Source: an uncultured Clostridium sp. (GTDB lineage: Bacteria > Bacillota > Clostridia > Lachnospirales > Lachnospiraceae). From it: DNA of 64,000 nucleotides. Shown in pieces: positions 34,241 through 42,922 of this stretch; the first letter of the stretch is position 1, and every line of letters starts with the position of its first letter. Under the pieces are notes generated by a model. It was not told where the DNA came from. It ran no database searches and saw nothing but the letters and a program-made list of their open reading frames with translations. The DNA lies in assembly GCA_947178445.1 (NCBI GenBank), contig CAMWYJ010000002.1, positions 1-64,000 of the forward strand. Reading direction: 5' to 3'. The position numbers and the translations under genes are program-made.

Positions 34241-34882
34241 ATGAAAAACAAAAAGAGACTCAGTATTTTCTTGTTATTTACTTTTGTAGTGGGATGTATG
34301 CTCACTGGTTGTACCGAATTTGACGCAAGCCGCTATGTCCAATCCTGCTTAGATGCAAGTTTCCATGGAGAATTTGAAACATATATGGAAATGACAAACT
34401 CTTCAGAAGCGGATGCACGTGCTTCCTATGACCAGTTAATTCAGACAGAGGTTAATGCTTTAGAACAGGGATATACCATTTCAGATGAGCAGAAGGAAAA
34501 GTTCAAAGGGCTTTTTATTGATATGTATAAAGCATGCAAATACGAAGTTGGAGAAGCAACCAAAAATGATGACAACTCCTTTACTGTTGCTGTAACAACT
34601 TACAAGTTAACAGTATTTGATGGAATGGACGCTGCTGCAGACGATTTCGCAACAAATTATTATGATGAACATTCCGATGCCTCTGTAGATGAAATCTATG
34701 CCGCTATTTTAGATTTTATGTATGACTACATCAGTGAAAAGGTTGCAAATCCGGAATATGGCGAAGCTGTAACAACAAATGTCAGCGTTCCACTTACTTC
34801 AACCAACCCTAAAATATATACATTAGATACGAATGACTTACAGAATCTTGTATATGAGTTATTAGATGTTGAAAACCAATAA
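34241..34882 (+). CDS. Secreted lipoprotein, unknown function
   Basis: The 213-residue protein has a lipoprotein signal (KKRLSIFLLFTFVVGCMLTG) with lipobox LTGC at about residues 22-25. The mature part is acidic and helical, with DASRYVQSCLDASFHGEFET, a pattern seen in Clostridial lipoproteins related to DUF5105-type proteins; I am not sure of the family. GGAGGAG precedes the ATG. It is the only clear gene between the GH94 terminator and the small Cys protein gene, which starts 48 bases after its stop and may share its transcript. Its ligand is unknown. Confidence 0.75.
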   Translation: MKNKKRLSIFLLFTFVVGCMLTGCTEFDASRYVQSCLDASFHGEFETYMEMTNSSEADARASYDQLIQTEVNALEQGYTISDEQKEKFKGLFIDMYKACKYEVGEATKNDDNSFTVAVTTYKLTVFDGMDAAADDFATNYYDEHSDASVDEIYAAILDFMYDYISEKVANPEYGEAVTTNVSVPLTSTNPKIYTLDTNDLQNLVYELLDVENQ

Positions 34883-34930
34883 ACCAAAAAAGCAGAATTC
34901 ATTAAATTAGCAGAAATGGAGGCGGCAGGT

Positions 34931-35104
34931 ATGGATTTATGTGACCAGTGCGTTCACTATATTTATGATGAAGAATGGGAATGCTATGAATGTGATGTCA
35001 GCCTTGATGAGGACGATATGGTCAAATTTCTTCAGGGGAGAAATACAGACTGCTCCTTTTTCCGGCTGGATGATGAATATGCTGTAGTAAGACATCAAAT
35101 CTAA
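34931..35104 (+). CDS. Small Cys-rich protein (DUF6472-like)
   Basis: This 57-residue acidic protein has four Cys in two close pairs (CDQC near the start, CYEC in the middle) and a last Cys in TDCSFFR, a pattern that could hold a zinc ion. Similar short proteins occur widely in Clostridia, usually annotated as a domain of unknown function. GGAGG lies eight bases before the ATG at 34931. It follows the lipoprotein gene closely. No function can be assigned. Confidence 0.65.
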   Translation: MDLCDQCVHYIYDEEWECYECDVSLDEDDMVKFLQGRNTDCSFFRLDDEYAVVRHQI

Positions 35105-35107
35105 CGA

Positions 35108-35148
35108 TTTTGTCATATCAGGAAACAATACTTCCTGATATGACAAAA
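35108..35148. terminator. Bidirectional terminator-like stem
   Basis: TTTTGTCATATCAGGAA and TTCCTGATATGACAAAA form a perfect 17-bp stem with a 7-base loop directly after the stop codon at 35104. It can serve the plus-strand genes and back up termination of acpP. Confidence 0.7.
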
Positions 35149-35193
35149 GACTGCCGCTCGATGGTAAGTTTTTATTTACCCCGCACGACAGCC
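35145..35193 (-). terminator. Terminator of acpP
   Basis: On the minus strand GGCTGTCG ... CGGCAGTC with an inner GGTAA/TTACC stem is followed by TTTT. It lies 26 bases past the acpP stop codon and overlaps the T-run of the neighbouring stem. Confidence 0.65.
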
Positions 35194-35218
35194 TCTCTAT
35201 GATTAGTATTATAACAGG

Positions 35219-35452
35219 TTACGCTTCCACTCCATGGGCCTTCAAGTACTCCATGACATCTTCAACAGTTGCGATACTCTCTAACTCCTCAGCAGGAATC
35301 TCAACATCATATTCCTCTTCAAGGGCCATAACTAATTCAAATAAATCTAATGAATCAGCACCTAAATCCTCCTTGAAATTTGAAGTTAATTCAATCTCAC
35401 TTTCATCTACGCTGAGCTGCTCAGCGATAATTTCTTTCATCTTTTCTAACAT
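35219..35452 (-). CDS. acpP: Acyl carrier protein of fatty-acid synthesis
   Basis: This 77-residue acidic protein has the phosphopantetheine Ser at residue 34 in [20 protein letters not shown] and the normal four-helix pattern. It carries growing acyl chains in type II fatty-acid synthesis. AAAGGAG lies eight bases before the ATG. It is a single-gene unit with its own promoter and terminator; no fab genes are beside it. The promoter contains a perfect inverted repeat between the -35 and -10 boxes, implying repression control. Confidence 0.94.
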   Translation of the reverse strand: MLEKMKEIIAEQLSVDESEIELTSNFKEDLGADSLDLFELVMALEEEYDVEIPAEELESIATVEDVMEYLKAHGVEA

Positions 35453-35515
35453 AATACATTCTCCTTTAATTGTTTATTCCCGGCTATTCATTAATTAGCC
35501 CTCTCTATCAAACAA

Positions 35516-35544
35516 AATATACAACATGATATATGTCATGTCAA
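35516..35544 (-). promoter_or_regulatory. acpP promoter with internal operator-like palindrome
   Basis: On the minus strand TTGACA and TATATT are separated by 17 bases. The spacer and -35 edge hold the perfect inverted repeat ACATGA-N6-TCATGT (35524-35541). A protein bound here would block RNA polymerase. Confidence 0.7.
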
Positions 35545-35592
35545 GTTATACTGGAAAAAAAATGTAATTTTTTCCAAATTATAGACATCTTT

Positions 35593-37644
35593 CTATTTAT
35601 CACCATAGCATAATTTACTAAATTCTTCTAATGGCATTGGCTTTGCAAAGTAATATCCCTGTGCAATATCACAGGCAGAGGATTTTAAGAAATCTACATG
35701 TTCTTTTGTCTCGACACCTTCTGCCACAACAGAAAGCTTCAAATCCTTTGCCATGGCAATGGTATGACTGATTACAATCTTACCTTTTTCCGTTGACAGC
35801 TTCTTGTCTAAGAAATCCTTGTCGATTTTAATAGTATTTACCGGAATCTGGCGAATCATATTAAGAGACGAATATCCGGCTCCAAAATCATCTACCTCCA
35901 GCATAAATCCCATATCCTGAAGCTCCTTTAATACATCATACAAATCATCCGAATCATAGAAAAATGTTTCTGTAATCTCTAACGTTAAATCTGATGCCTT
36001 TATGTCGTATTTCCGGAGCAGCTTTCTCCATACGGAAACCAAATCATTATTATGAATATGATATCTGGATATATTCACGGATAACGGAACCGGCTCTTTT
36101 CCCTCATTACGCCACATCGCAAGTGCTTTACAAGCCTCTTCCCACATATATTCATCTAACCTTAAAATGAATCCATTCCGCTCAAATAAAGGGATAAAAT
36201 CATTCGGCTGAATTAAGCCCTTCAACGGATGCTTCCACCTTGAAAGCACTTCGGCACCACAGATATTGCCGGATGCCAGATTATACTTTGGCTGCAAATA
36301 CATCACAAACTGTTTACTGGCAAGGGCGGCATTCATATCCCGCTCAATCTCCGTAGTCTTAAGCATTTCCACCCGGTATTGTTCATCATAAAATGCGCAA
36401 AATTTCATAGCACTGGTTTTAACCGTCCGCCCTGCAAGGGTTGCCCGGTCGCACATCAGATTAATCGGAACTGCTCTGTCCTGCACAAGATATACTCCGA
36501 AACTGGTATTGATATCAAATGCGAACTCATTCTTATAGATTGCTTTGCGAATCTTTTCAATCAGTTTAATAATATCACCTTTTTTTGTGTAGGCAATACA
36601 TACAAAAAATACATCCGAATGTACACGACAGCATATACTTCCCTCCGGAAGCCTGCTCTTTAACACATCTGCCACATGACAAAGCACATCATCTCCTGCT
36701 TTCATTCCAAACAGGTCATTAATCATTTTAAACCGATCAATATCAAAAGAAATCACCGCATGCTTGGAAGATTCATCTAACACTGCATTTCCTGCATCAA
36801 TATAGAATCTGGTCGCATTGTACAAACCCGTCAACATATCATACTCTGACCTGTAGCGGATTGCCTCATGCGATTTCATAAGCTCGTCTACATCCTTCAG
36901 GGTTCCGATTGCGCGTATAACATTATGCTGCTCATCTCGCATAAATTGAATACAAATTCTGTACCAGGCCACCCGACCGTTTTTCTCACATAATCTGCAT
37001 GTAATTTCACGAAAATCATCCGCCCGTCCTTTAAATAACAGCTCATAAACCGACAAATCTTCTTCGTAGATCAATTTTTTGGTATCTTCACCTTCCAAAA
37101 AATCCACATCAGAAATATTCTCTACACCAAACCGATCTTTAAATAATGTAGATACATAAGATGTCTTTTCCTCATAATTATATTCAAATACGATTGTTTT
37201 AAGCTGGCTTACAACTGTCTGGTATAACTCTCCGGAAAGCCTCAGCTTCTCCTTATATTGCTGCTCACTTAAGGTTTCCTTTTCCTTCTTTGCCAACACC
37301 AGGGATTCCGAATCCTGTATTGCACACAGTATAACTCTCCTGCCGTCTTCCCATACAAAACTGCTCCCTTTCACCCTGACTTTCAAGTCAAAGGATTCAT
37401 AATATCTCCCGGTGATGTATTCCTCTCCAATTTTCAGGTTCATGAATGGACAATCCATACAGGGGCGGGTTCTGGTATCAAACCCCTGATAGCATGTCAG
37501 TCCCGTTAAATTATCCCCCCAAATATTCCTTGCTTTCGTGTTCGCATAGATTATAGAAAAGTCGTCCGGTGCAAACACTACCATTGCCTGCTCTGACATA
37601 TCCATAATCTGGCACGCTAATACCTTCTCCTTATTTTTTTCCAT
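35593..37644 (-). CDS. GGDEF-EAL protein with PAS-like input, probable c-di-GMP phosphodiesterase
   Basis: The 683-residue cytoplasmic protein has one or two N-terminal PAS-like regions (to about 265), a GGDEF domain (about 270-420) and an EAL domain (about 430-680). The GGDEF signature is replaced by RVHSDVFF, so cyclase activity is unlikely. The EAL active site looks intact: EVLSRWKHP, LSVNISRYH, EITETF, VDDFGAGYSS, KIDKDFL and AEGVETKE. It should degrade cyclic di-GMP. CysxxxxCys pairs near residues 65-85 (TCYQGFDTRTRPCMDCPF) might sense metal or redox state. The ATG at 37644 has GGGTGAG seven bases upstream; a TTG at 37689 is possible. A perfect 7-bp hairpin (37661-37681) lies just upstream. 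Confidence 0.88.
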   Translation of the reverse strand: MEKNKEKVLACQIMDMSEQAMVVFAPDDFSIIYANTKARNIWGDNLTGLTCYQGFDTRTRPCMDCPFMNLKIGEEYITGRYYESFDLKVRVKGSSFVWEDGRRVILCAIQDSESLVLAKKEKETLSEQQYKEKLRLSGELYQTVVSQLKTIVFEYNYEEKTSYVSTLFKDRFGVENISDVDFLEGEDTKKLIYEEDLSVYELLFKGRADDFREITCRLCEKNGRVAWYRICIQFMRDEQHNVIRAIGTLKDVDELMKSHEAIRYRSEYDMLTGLYNATRFYIDAGNAVLDESSKHAVISFDIDRFKMINDLFGMKAGDDVLCHVADVLKSRLPEGSICCRVHSDVFFVCIAYTKKGDIIKLIEKIRKAIYKNEFAFDINTSFGVYLVQDRAVPINLMCDRATLAGRTVKTSAMKFCAFYDEQYRVEMLKTTEIERDMNAALASKQFVMYLQPKYNLASGNICGAEVLSRWKHPLKGLIQPNDFIPLFERNGFILRLDEYMWEEACKALAMWRNEGKEPVPLSVNISRYHIHNNDLVSVWRKLLRKYDIKASDLTLEITETFFYDSDDLYDVLKELQDMGFMLEVDDFGAGYSSLNMIRQIPVNTIKIDKDFLDKKLSTEKGKIVISHTIAMAKDLKLSVVAEGVETKEHVDFLKSSACDIAQGYYFAKPMPLEEFSKLCYGDK

Positions 37645-37660
37645 TTCACTCACCCTTATT

Positions 37661-37681
37661 TTCACCGAGACCCCCGGTGAA
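37661..37681 (-). promoter_or_regulatory. Leader hairpin before the GGDEF-EAL start codon
   Basis: TTCACCG and CGGTGAA form a perfect 7-bp stem with a 7-base loop immediately upstream of the ribosome site. It could affect translation of the GGDEF-EAL gene; no known riboswitch pattern was seen. Confidence 0.4.
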
Positions 37682-37706
37682 CCTTCCAAATATTGTATAA
37701 ATTAAA

Positions 37707-37734
37707 TTATAACACAATGTTGACATTTTACAAG
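37707..37734 (-). promoter_or_regulatory. Promoter of the GGDEF-EAL gene
   Basis: On the minus strand TTGTAA and TATAAT are separated by 16 bases. It overlaps the divergent perR-like promoter at 37721-37749. Confidence 0.5.
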
Positions 37735-37749
37735 TCAGCATTATATAAT
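37721..37749 (+). promoter_or_regulatory. Promoter of the PerR/Fur-like gene
   Basis: TTGACA and TATAAT, both consensus, are separated by 17 bases. The AT palindrome-like TTATATAATTATTTAA (37741-37756) covers the -10 box and weakly resembles a PerR box (TTATAATNATTATAA), so autorepression is possible. Confidence 0.75.
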
Positions 37750-37872
37750 TATTTAAGAATCATTACTATTTTATAACAGTTAAGCTATACAAAATTGATT
37801 GCTCAATATATAGATTCTGGTGACTTATGAATGGATAAGGCTAAACTGTTACCTATTTGAGGAGGTATCGGA

Positions 37873-38283
37873 ATGTCAGAACAGACAACACGAAAAAAAA
37901 GCCGCCAGCGAGATGCGATTATTGCCTTTTTAAAGACACGAAAAGACCATCCGACCGCTGATACCATCTACAAAGAAATTCGTAACGTTATACCAAATAT
38001 CAGTTTGGGAACCATATATCGGAATCTTTCCCTACTCGCTGACCAGGGTGAAATATTAAGACTTTCATGCGATGGCAAAATGGATCGCTTTGATGCAGAT
38101 GTCCATCCTCACTATCATTTTATCTGCAAGCATTGCGGCTGTGTACAGGACATTACGATTCCTTATGCTGCCAACTTCGATACTATGGCAAACGAAGCCT
38201 TTGAAGGTTCTGTATTGTCACACAAATTATTATTTGAAGGATATTGCATGGATTGCATGGAAACAGGGAATGATCTTTTTTAG
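37873..38283 (+). CDS. Fur-family regulator, PerR-like
   Basis: The 136-residue protein has an N-terminal winged helix (SRQRDAIIAFLKTRKDHPTA, SLGTIYRNLSLLADQGE) and a dimerisation domain with two CxxC zinc pairs (CKHCGC, CMDC). Its DRFDADVHPHYHF segment matches the PerR regulatory-metal region (His-x-His and Asp). PerR represses peroxide-defence genes until metal-catalysed oxidation. No peroxidase or catalase gene is beside it. GGAGG precedes the ATG. Its strong promoter overlaps a PerR-box-like sequence, and the terminator overlaps the stop codon. Fur or Zur cannot be fully excluded. Confidence 0.85.
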   Translation: MSEQTTRKKSRQRDAIIAFLKTRKDHPTADTIYKEIRNVIPNISLGTIYRNLSLLADQGEILRLSCDGKMDRFDADVHPHYHFICKHCGCVQDITIPYAANFDTMANEAFEGSVLSHKLLFEGYCMDCMETGNDLF

Positions 38284-38304
38284 ACCATTCCCTGCTTTTC
38301 TTTT
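38264..38304 (+). terminator. Terminator overlapping the perR-like stop codon
   Basis: CAGGGAATG and CATTCCCTG form a perfect 9-bp stem whose loop holds the stop codon region, followed by CTTTTCTTTT. Confidence 0.8.
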
Positions 38305-38336
38305 CCTGAAACTTTCCAATTGTTCCAGATTTTTCC

Positions 38337-39212
38337 TTACTCCATAAACAATACAGGATCTACTGGTGTATCACCCTCTGTCATCTCAAAATACAAATGA
38401 CTTCCCTCTTCTGAAAAGCTGTCTGTTGGATTGCCGATAGTACCAACAGACTCACCTGCCTTAACAAAATCTCCCTCTTTCACATATATGGTATCTAATT
38501 GTCCATACGTAACACTGTAGTCATTGCCAAGATACATAGTTACCATATTACCATATACATTATCACTTGTCACTTTTGTTACTTTTCCTAAAAATGCACT
38601 CTTTACCGTTGTGCCGTTTCCAGCCGAAATGAGCATTCCCGGATTACAGCGATACTGATCCAACGTCTCGAAATATACGGTCGTCTCCATACTGAATGGT
38701 AGAATTACAGAACCACTCACAGGCCAGCTAATCGTCTTTTCACTGTTGAAATTTAATTCACCTGCATCTGCGGTTACCGGTATCTGTTCTGCATTTTCTG
38801 CTCCATCCTTCTTCACATCATTTGCAGCCATATCCTCTGTACTGTCAGCTTCTGTTGTCTTCTCTGTAGTATCTTTAACCGAATCACCAGCAACCAGCGA
38901 ATCTTCATCTGTATCCTCCAAGTCCACCGGAGCACCCATAAATTTATCCGTTGTCACATTGTTGTCATCCTTCGCAATCTCCCGGTCCACGCTACCTGTT
39001 GTTCCTACAGCATTACCTTTATCAGAATCCTGCACCTGCACATATTCTGATGCAGATTTCACATCCGAATCATCTTTTGCAAGCTTTCCTCCACTTTGTC
39101 CCATTGTATAAACCGCCACTACAGCGAGAATTGCAACAAGCCCTAAGCCTAATGCCACATAAAAGGCATTGTCCTTTACCTTTTGTAATATTGAACTATC
39201 ACGTTTTTGCAT
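38337..39212 (-). CDS. SpoIIQ-like LytM/M23-fold membrane protein, degenerate active site
   Basis: The 291-residue protein has an N-terminal membrane helix (about residues 17-37), a Asp/Thr/Glu-rich linker (to about 155) and a LytM/M23 fold (160-291; GTTVKSAFLGKVTKV, KEGDFVKAGESVGTIG). The zinc and catalytic residues are mostly lost: the HxxxxxxxD motif reads NPGMLIS, the middle His position reads YGQL and the final HxH reads HLYFE. SpoIIQ partners SpoIIIAH across the forespore septum. This gene and the SpoIID-like gene at 45591 support that identity, though other M23-fold scaffold proteins are possible. The start at 39212 has GAGGTG six bases upstream. Confidence 0.65.
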   Translation of the reverse strand: MQKRDSSILQKVKDNAFYVALGLGLVAILAVVAVYTMGQSGGKLAKDDSDVKSASEYVQVQDSDKGNAVGTTGSVDREIAKDDNNVTTDKFMGAPVDLEDTDEDSLVAGDSVKDTTEKTTEADSTEDMAANDVKKDGAENAEQIPVTADAGELNFNSEKTISWPVSGSVILPFSMETTVYFETLDQYRCNPGMLISAGNGTTVKSAFLGKVTKVTSDNVYGNMVTMYLGNDYSVTYGQLDTIYVKEGDFVKAGESVGTIGNPTDSFSEEGSHLYFEMTEGDTPVDPVLFME

Positions 39213-39267
39213 TTTCATCACCTCTATGATTAGGTTTACCATAGAAGAAATGATTTATTCATATATT

Positions 39268-40734
39268 TTACTCTTTTATCCGATAGGTTACACTAAATGT
39301 TGTCACATTGCCAAAAGCGTCTTTCGCACAATAAATAACATTATATGGTTCATCCACTGTGTATGCCATCGGACGGCTCACAGTCACGTCTACCTTACCA
39401 CTATTGTCGCTGGCCTCCACAAGATTCAGCAAATAATCATCATCTAACAGGTTTGAAATATGAATACCGCCCTGCATCTCATTTTTCAAGGATAAGATTG
39501 GTGCTTCCATGTCCACATCCACAGAAAGAACCACTACCTCTGACTGATTTTCTTCCGAATCCTTTGCACGGTATTTAACATGGCACTTCCCATATCCTTT
39601 TTCCAAAATCTCCGAATAATCAACTAAAATTGCATTGTCATCAAGCCTTATCTTACCATCATATGCAGAAACATTTTGTAATAGCAAATCATGGAGCTGC
39701 TTTGACGAAGTGACATCATATGCCCCAATCGAATCCACCACCTGATCCACATACAATACTGGAGGCTGCTCATCCTTAATAATGAAATTCGCTGTGGCTT
39801 CTGTTAAAATTCCTGTCTTATCCGTTATCTTGTATGTGACCTTATAAAGACCACAAGTCTCCGGATCCACCGCTTCTTCAATCTCCATATAGCGTGTTAC
39901 ATCCTTACCAGTAGAATCTAAAGCTGTCACTCCAGCCGTTACGTCAAAGTCTGAATACCGTTCAATCTCACGGTCATATGCTCCCAAAATAACAGGTTTA
40001 TTTCCCATATACGGATTATCTCGATCCGGATCCGTTGGATCCCAGTTCCCTTCTTCACCACCACTGCTGATAACCGCTGCCACTGGTTTTCCCATAGGAC
40101 CTTCATAATCACTCTCGAAAATATTCACAATTGTACCTTCACTGCAATTGTCATAAATCCATTTTGCATCAATAGCGGAAAGTCTCACACAGCCCGCCGA
40201 TACACTGCTTCCCAGTTTATTATATTCCTCTATCTCCAAATCATTCTTATTCTGCGTAAAATATGGCACAGAGTGAAATAAAATATTACCGGTTATCGTT
40301 GTTGCATACTGTCCATACACTTCATCCTCCAGCAAAAGCCATTCTTCCCGATCACCCAAACTGTATAACCCATCCGGTGTGTTATTCCCCTCGCCAACCG
40401 AGCATACCATGGCTTTCACCGGTTTACTGTAGTATCCGTCATCACCTATCCGATATACTGTCACTACATTTTGCCTTTTATTGACTTTTATACAATAAGG
40501 CATTTCATTATCCTTAATATTATCACCATTATAGAAATCTTCTTCTACCAGCGCATCACCGCCATCCGTGCCTCCAACACGAATCAGCTCACCATCATAG
40601 CCGCCTAAATCTTTCTCCTCCATCTGATAACCCACCATAACAGCTTTTCCGTTATACTGGTCAACCACTACAATCAGGAGCAGACTGATTACAAACATAA
40701 CCGGTGCATAAGAAAGAAAAAATTTATATTTCAT
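39268..40734 (-). CDS. L,D-transpeptidase (YkuD) with Ig-like domains
   Basis: The 488-residue protein has an N-terminal membrane helix (about residues 7-26), a YkuD catalytic domain (about 75-205) with HSVPYF and the active Cys in SVSAGCVRLS, then two or three Ig/cadherin-like beta domains (DVTAGVTALDSTGKDVTRYM, YDVTSSKQLHDLLLQNVSAY). YkuD enzymes cross-link peptidoglycan 3-3 or attach proteins to it. The C-terminal domains are probably for wall binding or spacing. GGGGA precedes the ATG. The gap to the SpoIIQ-like gene is 55 bases, so the two may be co-transcribed. A decayed repeat arm lies at 40765-40810 in its leader. Confidence 0.88.
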   Translation of the reverse strand: MKYKFFLSYAPVMFVISLLLIVVVDQYNGKAVMVGYQMEEKDLGGYDGELIRVGGTDGGDALVEEDFYNGDNIKDNEMPYCIKVNKRQNVVTVYRIGDDGYYSKPVKAMVCSVGEGNNTPDGLYSLGDREEWLLLEDEVYGQYATTITGNILFHSVPYFTQNKNDLEIEEYNKLGSSVSAGCVRLSAIDAKWIYDNCSEGTIVNIFESDYEGPMGKPVAAVISSGGEEGNWDPTDPDRDNPYMGNKPVILGAYDREIERYSDFDVTAGVTALDSTGKDVTRYMEIEEAVDPETCGLYKVTYKITDKTGILTEATANFIIKDEQPPVLYVDQVVDSIGAYDVTSSKQLHDLLLQNVSAYDGKIRLDDNAILVDYSEILEKGYGKCHVKYRAKDSEENQSEVVVLSVDVDMEAPILSLKNEMQGGIHISNLLDDDYLLNLVEASDNSGKVDVTVSRPMAYTVDEPYNVIYCAKDAFGNVTTFSVTYRIKE

Positions 40735-40764
40735 TCTAACATCCCCATTTTACTGTATTTGTAT

Positions 40765-40810
40765 AATTGTAAAACTTTGTTTTTTCCAATTTTCATTTTA
40801 CAATTACCTA
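40765..40810. repeat. Degenerate structured-repeat remnant
   Basis: AATTGTAAAA and TTTTACAATTACCTA are inverted, and the right end matches the family terminus (TAGGTAATTG...) on the minus strand. The core is missing. Confidence 0.5.
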
Positions 40811-40911
40811 GATTATAAGCCTAAAAATACATAATAATTATCCTATAAAACAAAGGGACTGTCAACCGTTAGTGTAACGATTTTGTAATAGCCGGGTGAT
40901 TCTTTCTATCC

Positions 40912-41889
40912 CTACTTCTTGCGGATTACCATTTTCTTGTAGGCAGTGTAATACTGTTTCTTTTTTTTCGGTATCGCTCCATATTCATTACCTATAAAAT
41001 AATTTTTTTCATTCCCATAAATGTCCCGAACACGGATTCCCTTTAACTGCGCCTTTCTCTCATATTTTGTATCCAGCTTAATCGAACACTGCCAGCGCTT
41101 CGTTTTTTTGTTATAGGTCATTTTATAAAAGTTATAGTAATCTCCGCCGCTGCCCTTATTTGTCTTATCATAAATGTCCCACATAGCTCTTACCGCTACA
41201 ACCTTGCTTTTATCCTTTATCTTAACGGAAAAAGTACTCTTATCCTTCTTTCCCACGTAATACTTAGATAATTTGAAAGACTTCAAATCAATAGTTGGTG
41301 CCTTGTTGTCTGCTTTTGTTTTTGATACCTTAAAGTCAGCCATGGATAAATCCAAGGTAGGCAGATATGGGTCATTCCCATTCACCGGATCATCACTGTT
41401 TTTCACATAAAATGTTTCTTCTCCATATTCAATCAAAATAATTGCCAGTCTCCATTTTCCCGGCTGCATACCTTTTTGTACCGGTATCTTGCCAGAAATT
41501 CTTAATCGTTTTTTATCCCTTTCCGATTTCTTCCAGTTAAATGACTGCACTACATATTGTTTTTTGGATGACTTCCAAAATAGATGTACAGTATCTCCAT
41601 CACCATAGTAAGATGGCATTCCATAATTTCCTGTCAGCACAGGCTCACTATATTCCCTGCCACCACAATCCAGAAATTCATCGATTCCAGTATCTGTTAA
41701 GGTCAGACTGTATTTCAATGTGTTCCCGGGCTTGAAGGAACGTTTATTGATTTTAAAATTGGATATTGCAATCGGCGACACTTTCTTCTTATCTATCGAA
41801 ATTTCCTGTGCATCTGCGCACAATGCTGGCACTGCCAATAATACACCCAAACAGAATACCCCAAATATACATTTTCTCAAAATTCCCAT
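40912..41889 (-). CDS. Secreted Ig-like protein, paralog of the next gene
   Basis: The 325-residue protein has a signal peptide (RKCIFGVFCLGVLLAVPALC, cut near residue 26) and two beta-rich halves. The first has ISNFKINKRSFKPGNTLKYS; the second has FKLSKYYVGKKDKSTFSVKI followed by KMTYNKKTKRWQCSIKL. The same pattern occurs in the protein at 41906-42901, so they arose by duplication. The Lys/Tyr-rich tail is typical of surface proteins in this lineage. GGAGGG precedes the ATG, 16 bases after the paralog. It is the last gene of the operon headed by the subtilase fusion. The function is unknown. Confidence 0.75.
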   Translation of the reverse strand: MGILRKCIFGVFCLGVLLAVPALCADAQEISIDKKKVSPIAISNFKINKRSFKPGNTLKYSLTLTDTGIDEFLDCGGREYSEPVLTGNYGMPSYYGDGDTVHLFWKSSKKQYVVQSFNWKKSERDKKRLRISGKIPVQKGMQPGKWRLAIILIEYGEETFYVKNSDDPVNGNDPYLPTLDLSMADFKVSKTKADNKAPTIDLKSFKLSKYYVGKKDKSTFSVKIKDKSKVVAVRAMWDIYDKTNKGSGGDYYNFYKMTYNKKTKRWQCSIKLDTKYERKAQLKGIRVRDIYGNEKNYFIGNEYGAIPKKKKQYYTAYKKMVIRKK

Positions 41890-41905
41890 AAAATCCCTCC
41901 TTCCC

Positions 41906-42901
41906 CTAACGGGCTATCACCATCATTTTTTTAAATGCATTATAATACTTTTTGTTCTTTGCCGATGGAAGATCATCAAAAACAGCTTTATAATATGCCT
42001 CATTTCCATATATGTCCTTAACATATATACAACGTAACATCGCCTTTCTGTATTCCTTTTTATTCAGTTTTACGGAACATTGGTATCGTTTCTTCTTTTT
42101 ATTATAGGTCATTTTATAGTCCCTATCCCAATCGCCTTCTTTTCCATAATTCCCCTTTTCATAAAGTTCCCAACTGCACCCTACTTCTTTGATTTTACTC
42201 TCATCCTTCACCTTCACATAAAATATACTGCTCTGGTTCTTTTTCACATATCGCTTTGTTCTTTTCAGGGATTTTATATCAATGGTAGGTGCTTTGTAAT
42301 CGGCTCTGCCGGTTCCTGTCACCGTAAAATCTGCCATGGAAAAGTCCATCAATATCGACCCACCATGCTCTGATTGTAAATATTTATCTTTATTTATCAA
42401 TAACAGTGATGAATCCTCTGATATATAACATTCTATCTGATCAATCACCCATGTACCGGATTGCATCCCTTTCATGATAGGAATCGTACCGGAAACTTTT
42501 AATTTTTTCTCCGCACCAACTTTTTGCCAGTCGAAGGTATGTACTACTTCTTGCTGTATGATACCCTCATACCATGACCTATTTTCTGTTCCTGGTTTCC
42601 TAGGAGATCTCCAATAGATTGTGATATCAAAAATCTGAGGATCCTTATCATAAATTCCAAATTTCTGTCCATATTTTTCAGAAAATTCTTTTAATCCCGT
42701 TTCAGCCAATATAAAACTATAACTTATATTGTCTCCTGGCTTTGCCGTTTTACTGCTTATCTTAAAATCTAGTATCGTAAGAGGAGCCGACAGATTTTCT
42801 GTTTCCTCGTTCGCTTTTGCAGTCTGTGCCGGGAGAACCAGCAATATTCCCAATACCAAGCACAACATTCCTAGTAAAATGTTACAAATCCTTTTTCTCA
42901 T
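41906..42901 (-). CDS. Secreted Ig-like protein, paralog of the previous gene
   Basis: The 331-residue protein has a signal peptide (LLGMLCLVLGILLVLPAQ, cut near residue 30) and the same two-part layout as the protein at 40912. ILDFKISSKTAKPGDNISYS is the first-domain start; LKRTKRYVKKNQSSIFYVKV and KMTYNKKKKRYQCSVKL mark the second. It lies 21 bases downstream of the subtilase-phospholipase fusion gene with a GGGAGG ribosome site, so the three genes form one operon. It may be a surface partner or substrate of that enzyme. That is inference. Confidence 0.75.
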   Translation of the reverse strand: MRKRICNILLGMLCLVLGILLVLPAQTAKANEETENLSAPLTILDFKISSKTAKPGDNISYSFILAETGLKEFSEKYGQKFGIYDKDPQIFDITIYWRSPRKPGTENRSWYEGIIQQEVVHTFDWQKVGAEKKLKVSGTIPIMKGMQSGTWVIDQIECYISEDSSLLLINKDKYLQSEHGGSILMDFSMADFTVTGTGRADYKAPTIDIKSLKRTKRYVKKNQSSIFYVKVKDESKIKEVGCSWELYEKGNYGKEGDWDRDYKMTYNKKKKRYQCSVKLNKKEYRKAMLRCIYVKDIYGNEAYYKAVFDDLPSAKNKKYYNAFKKMMVIAR

Positions 42902-42922
42902 AATAAAACCTCCCTTTTAGCT

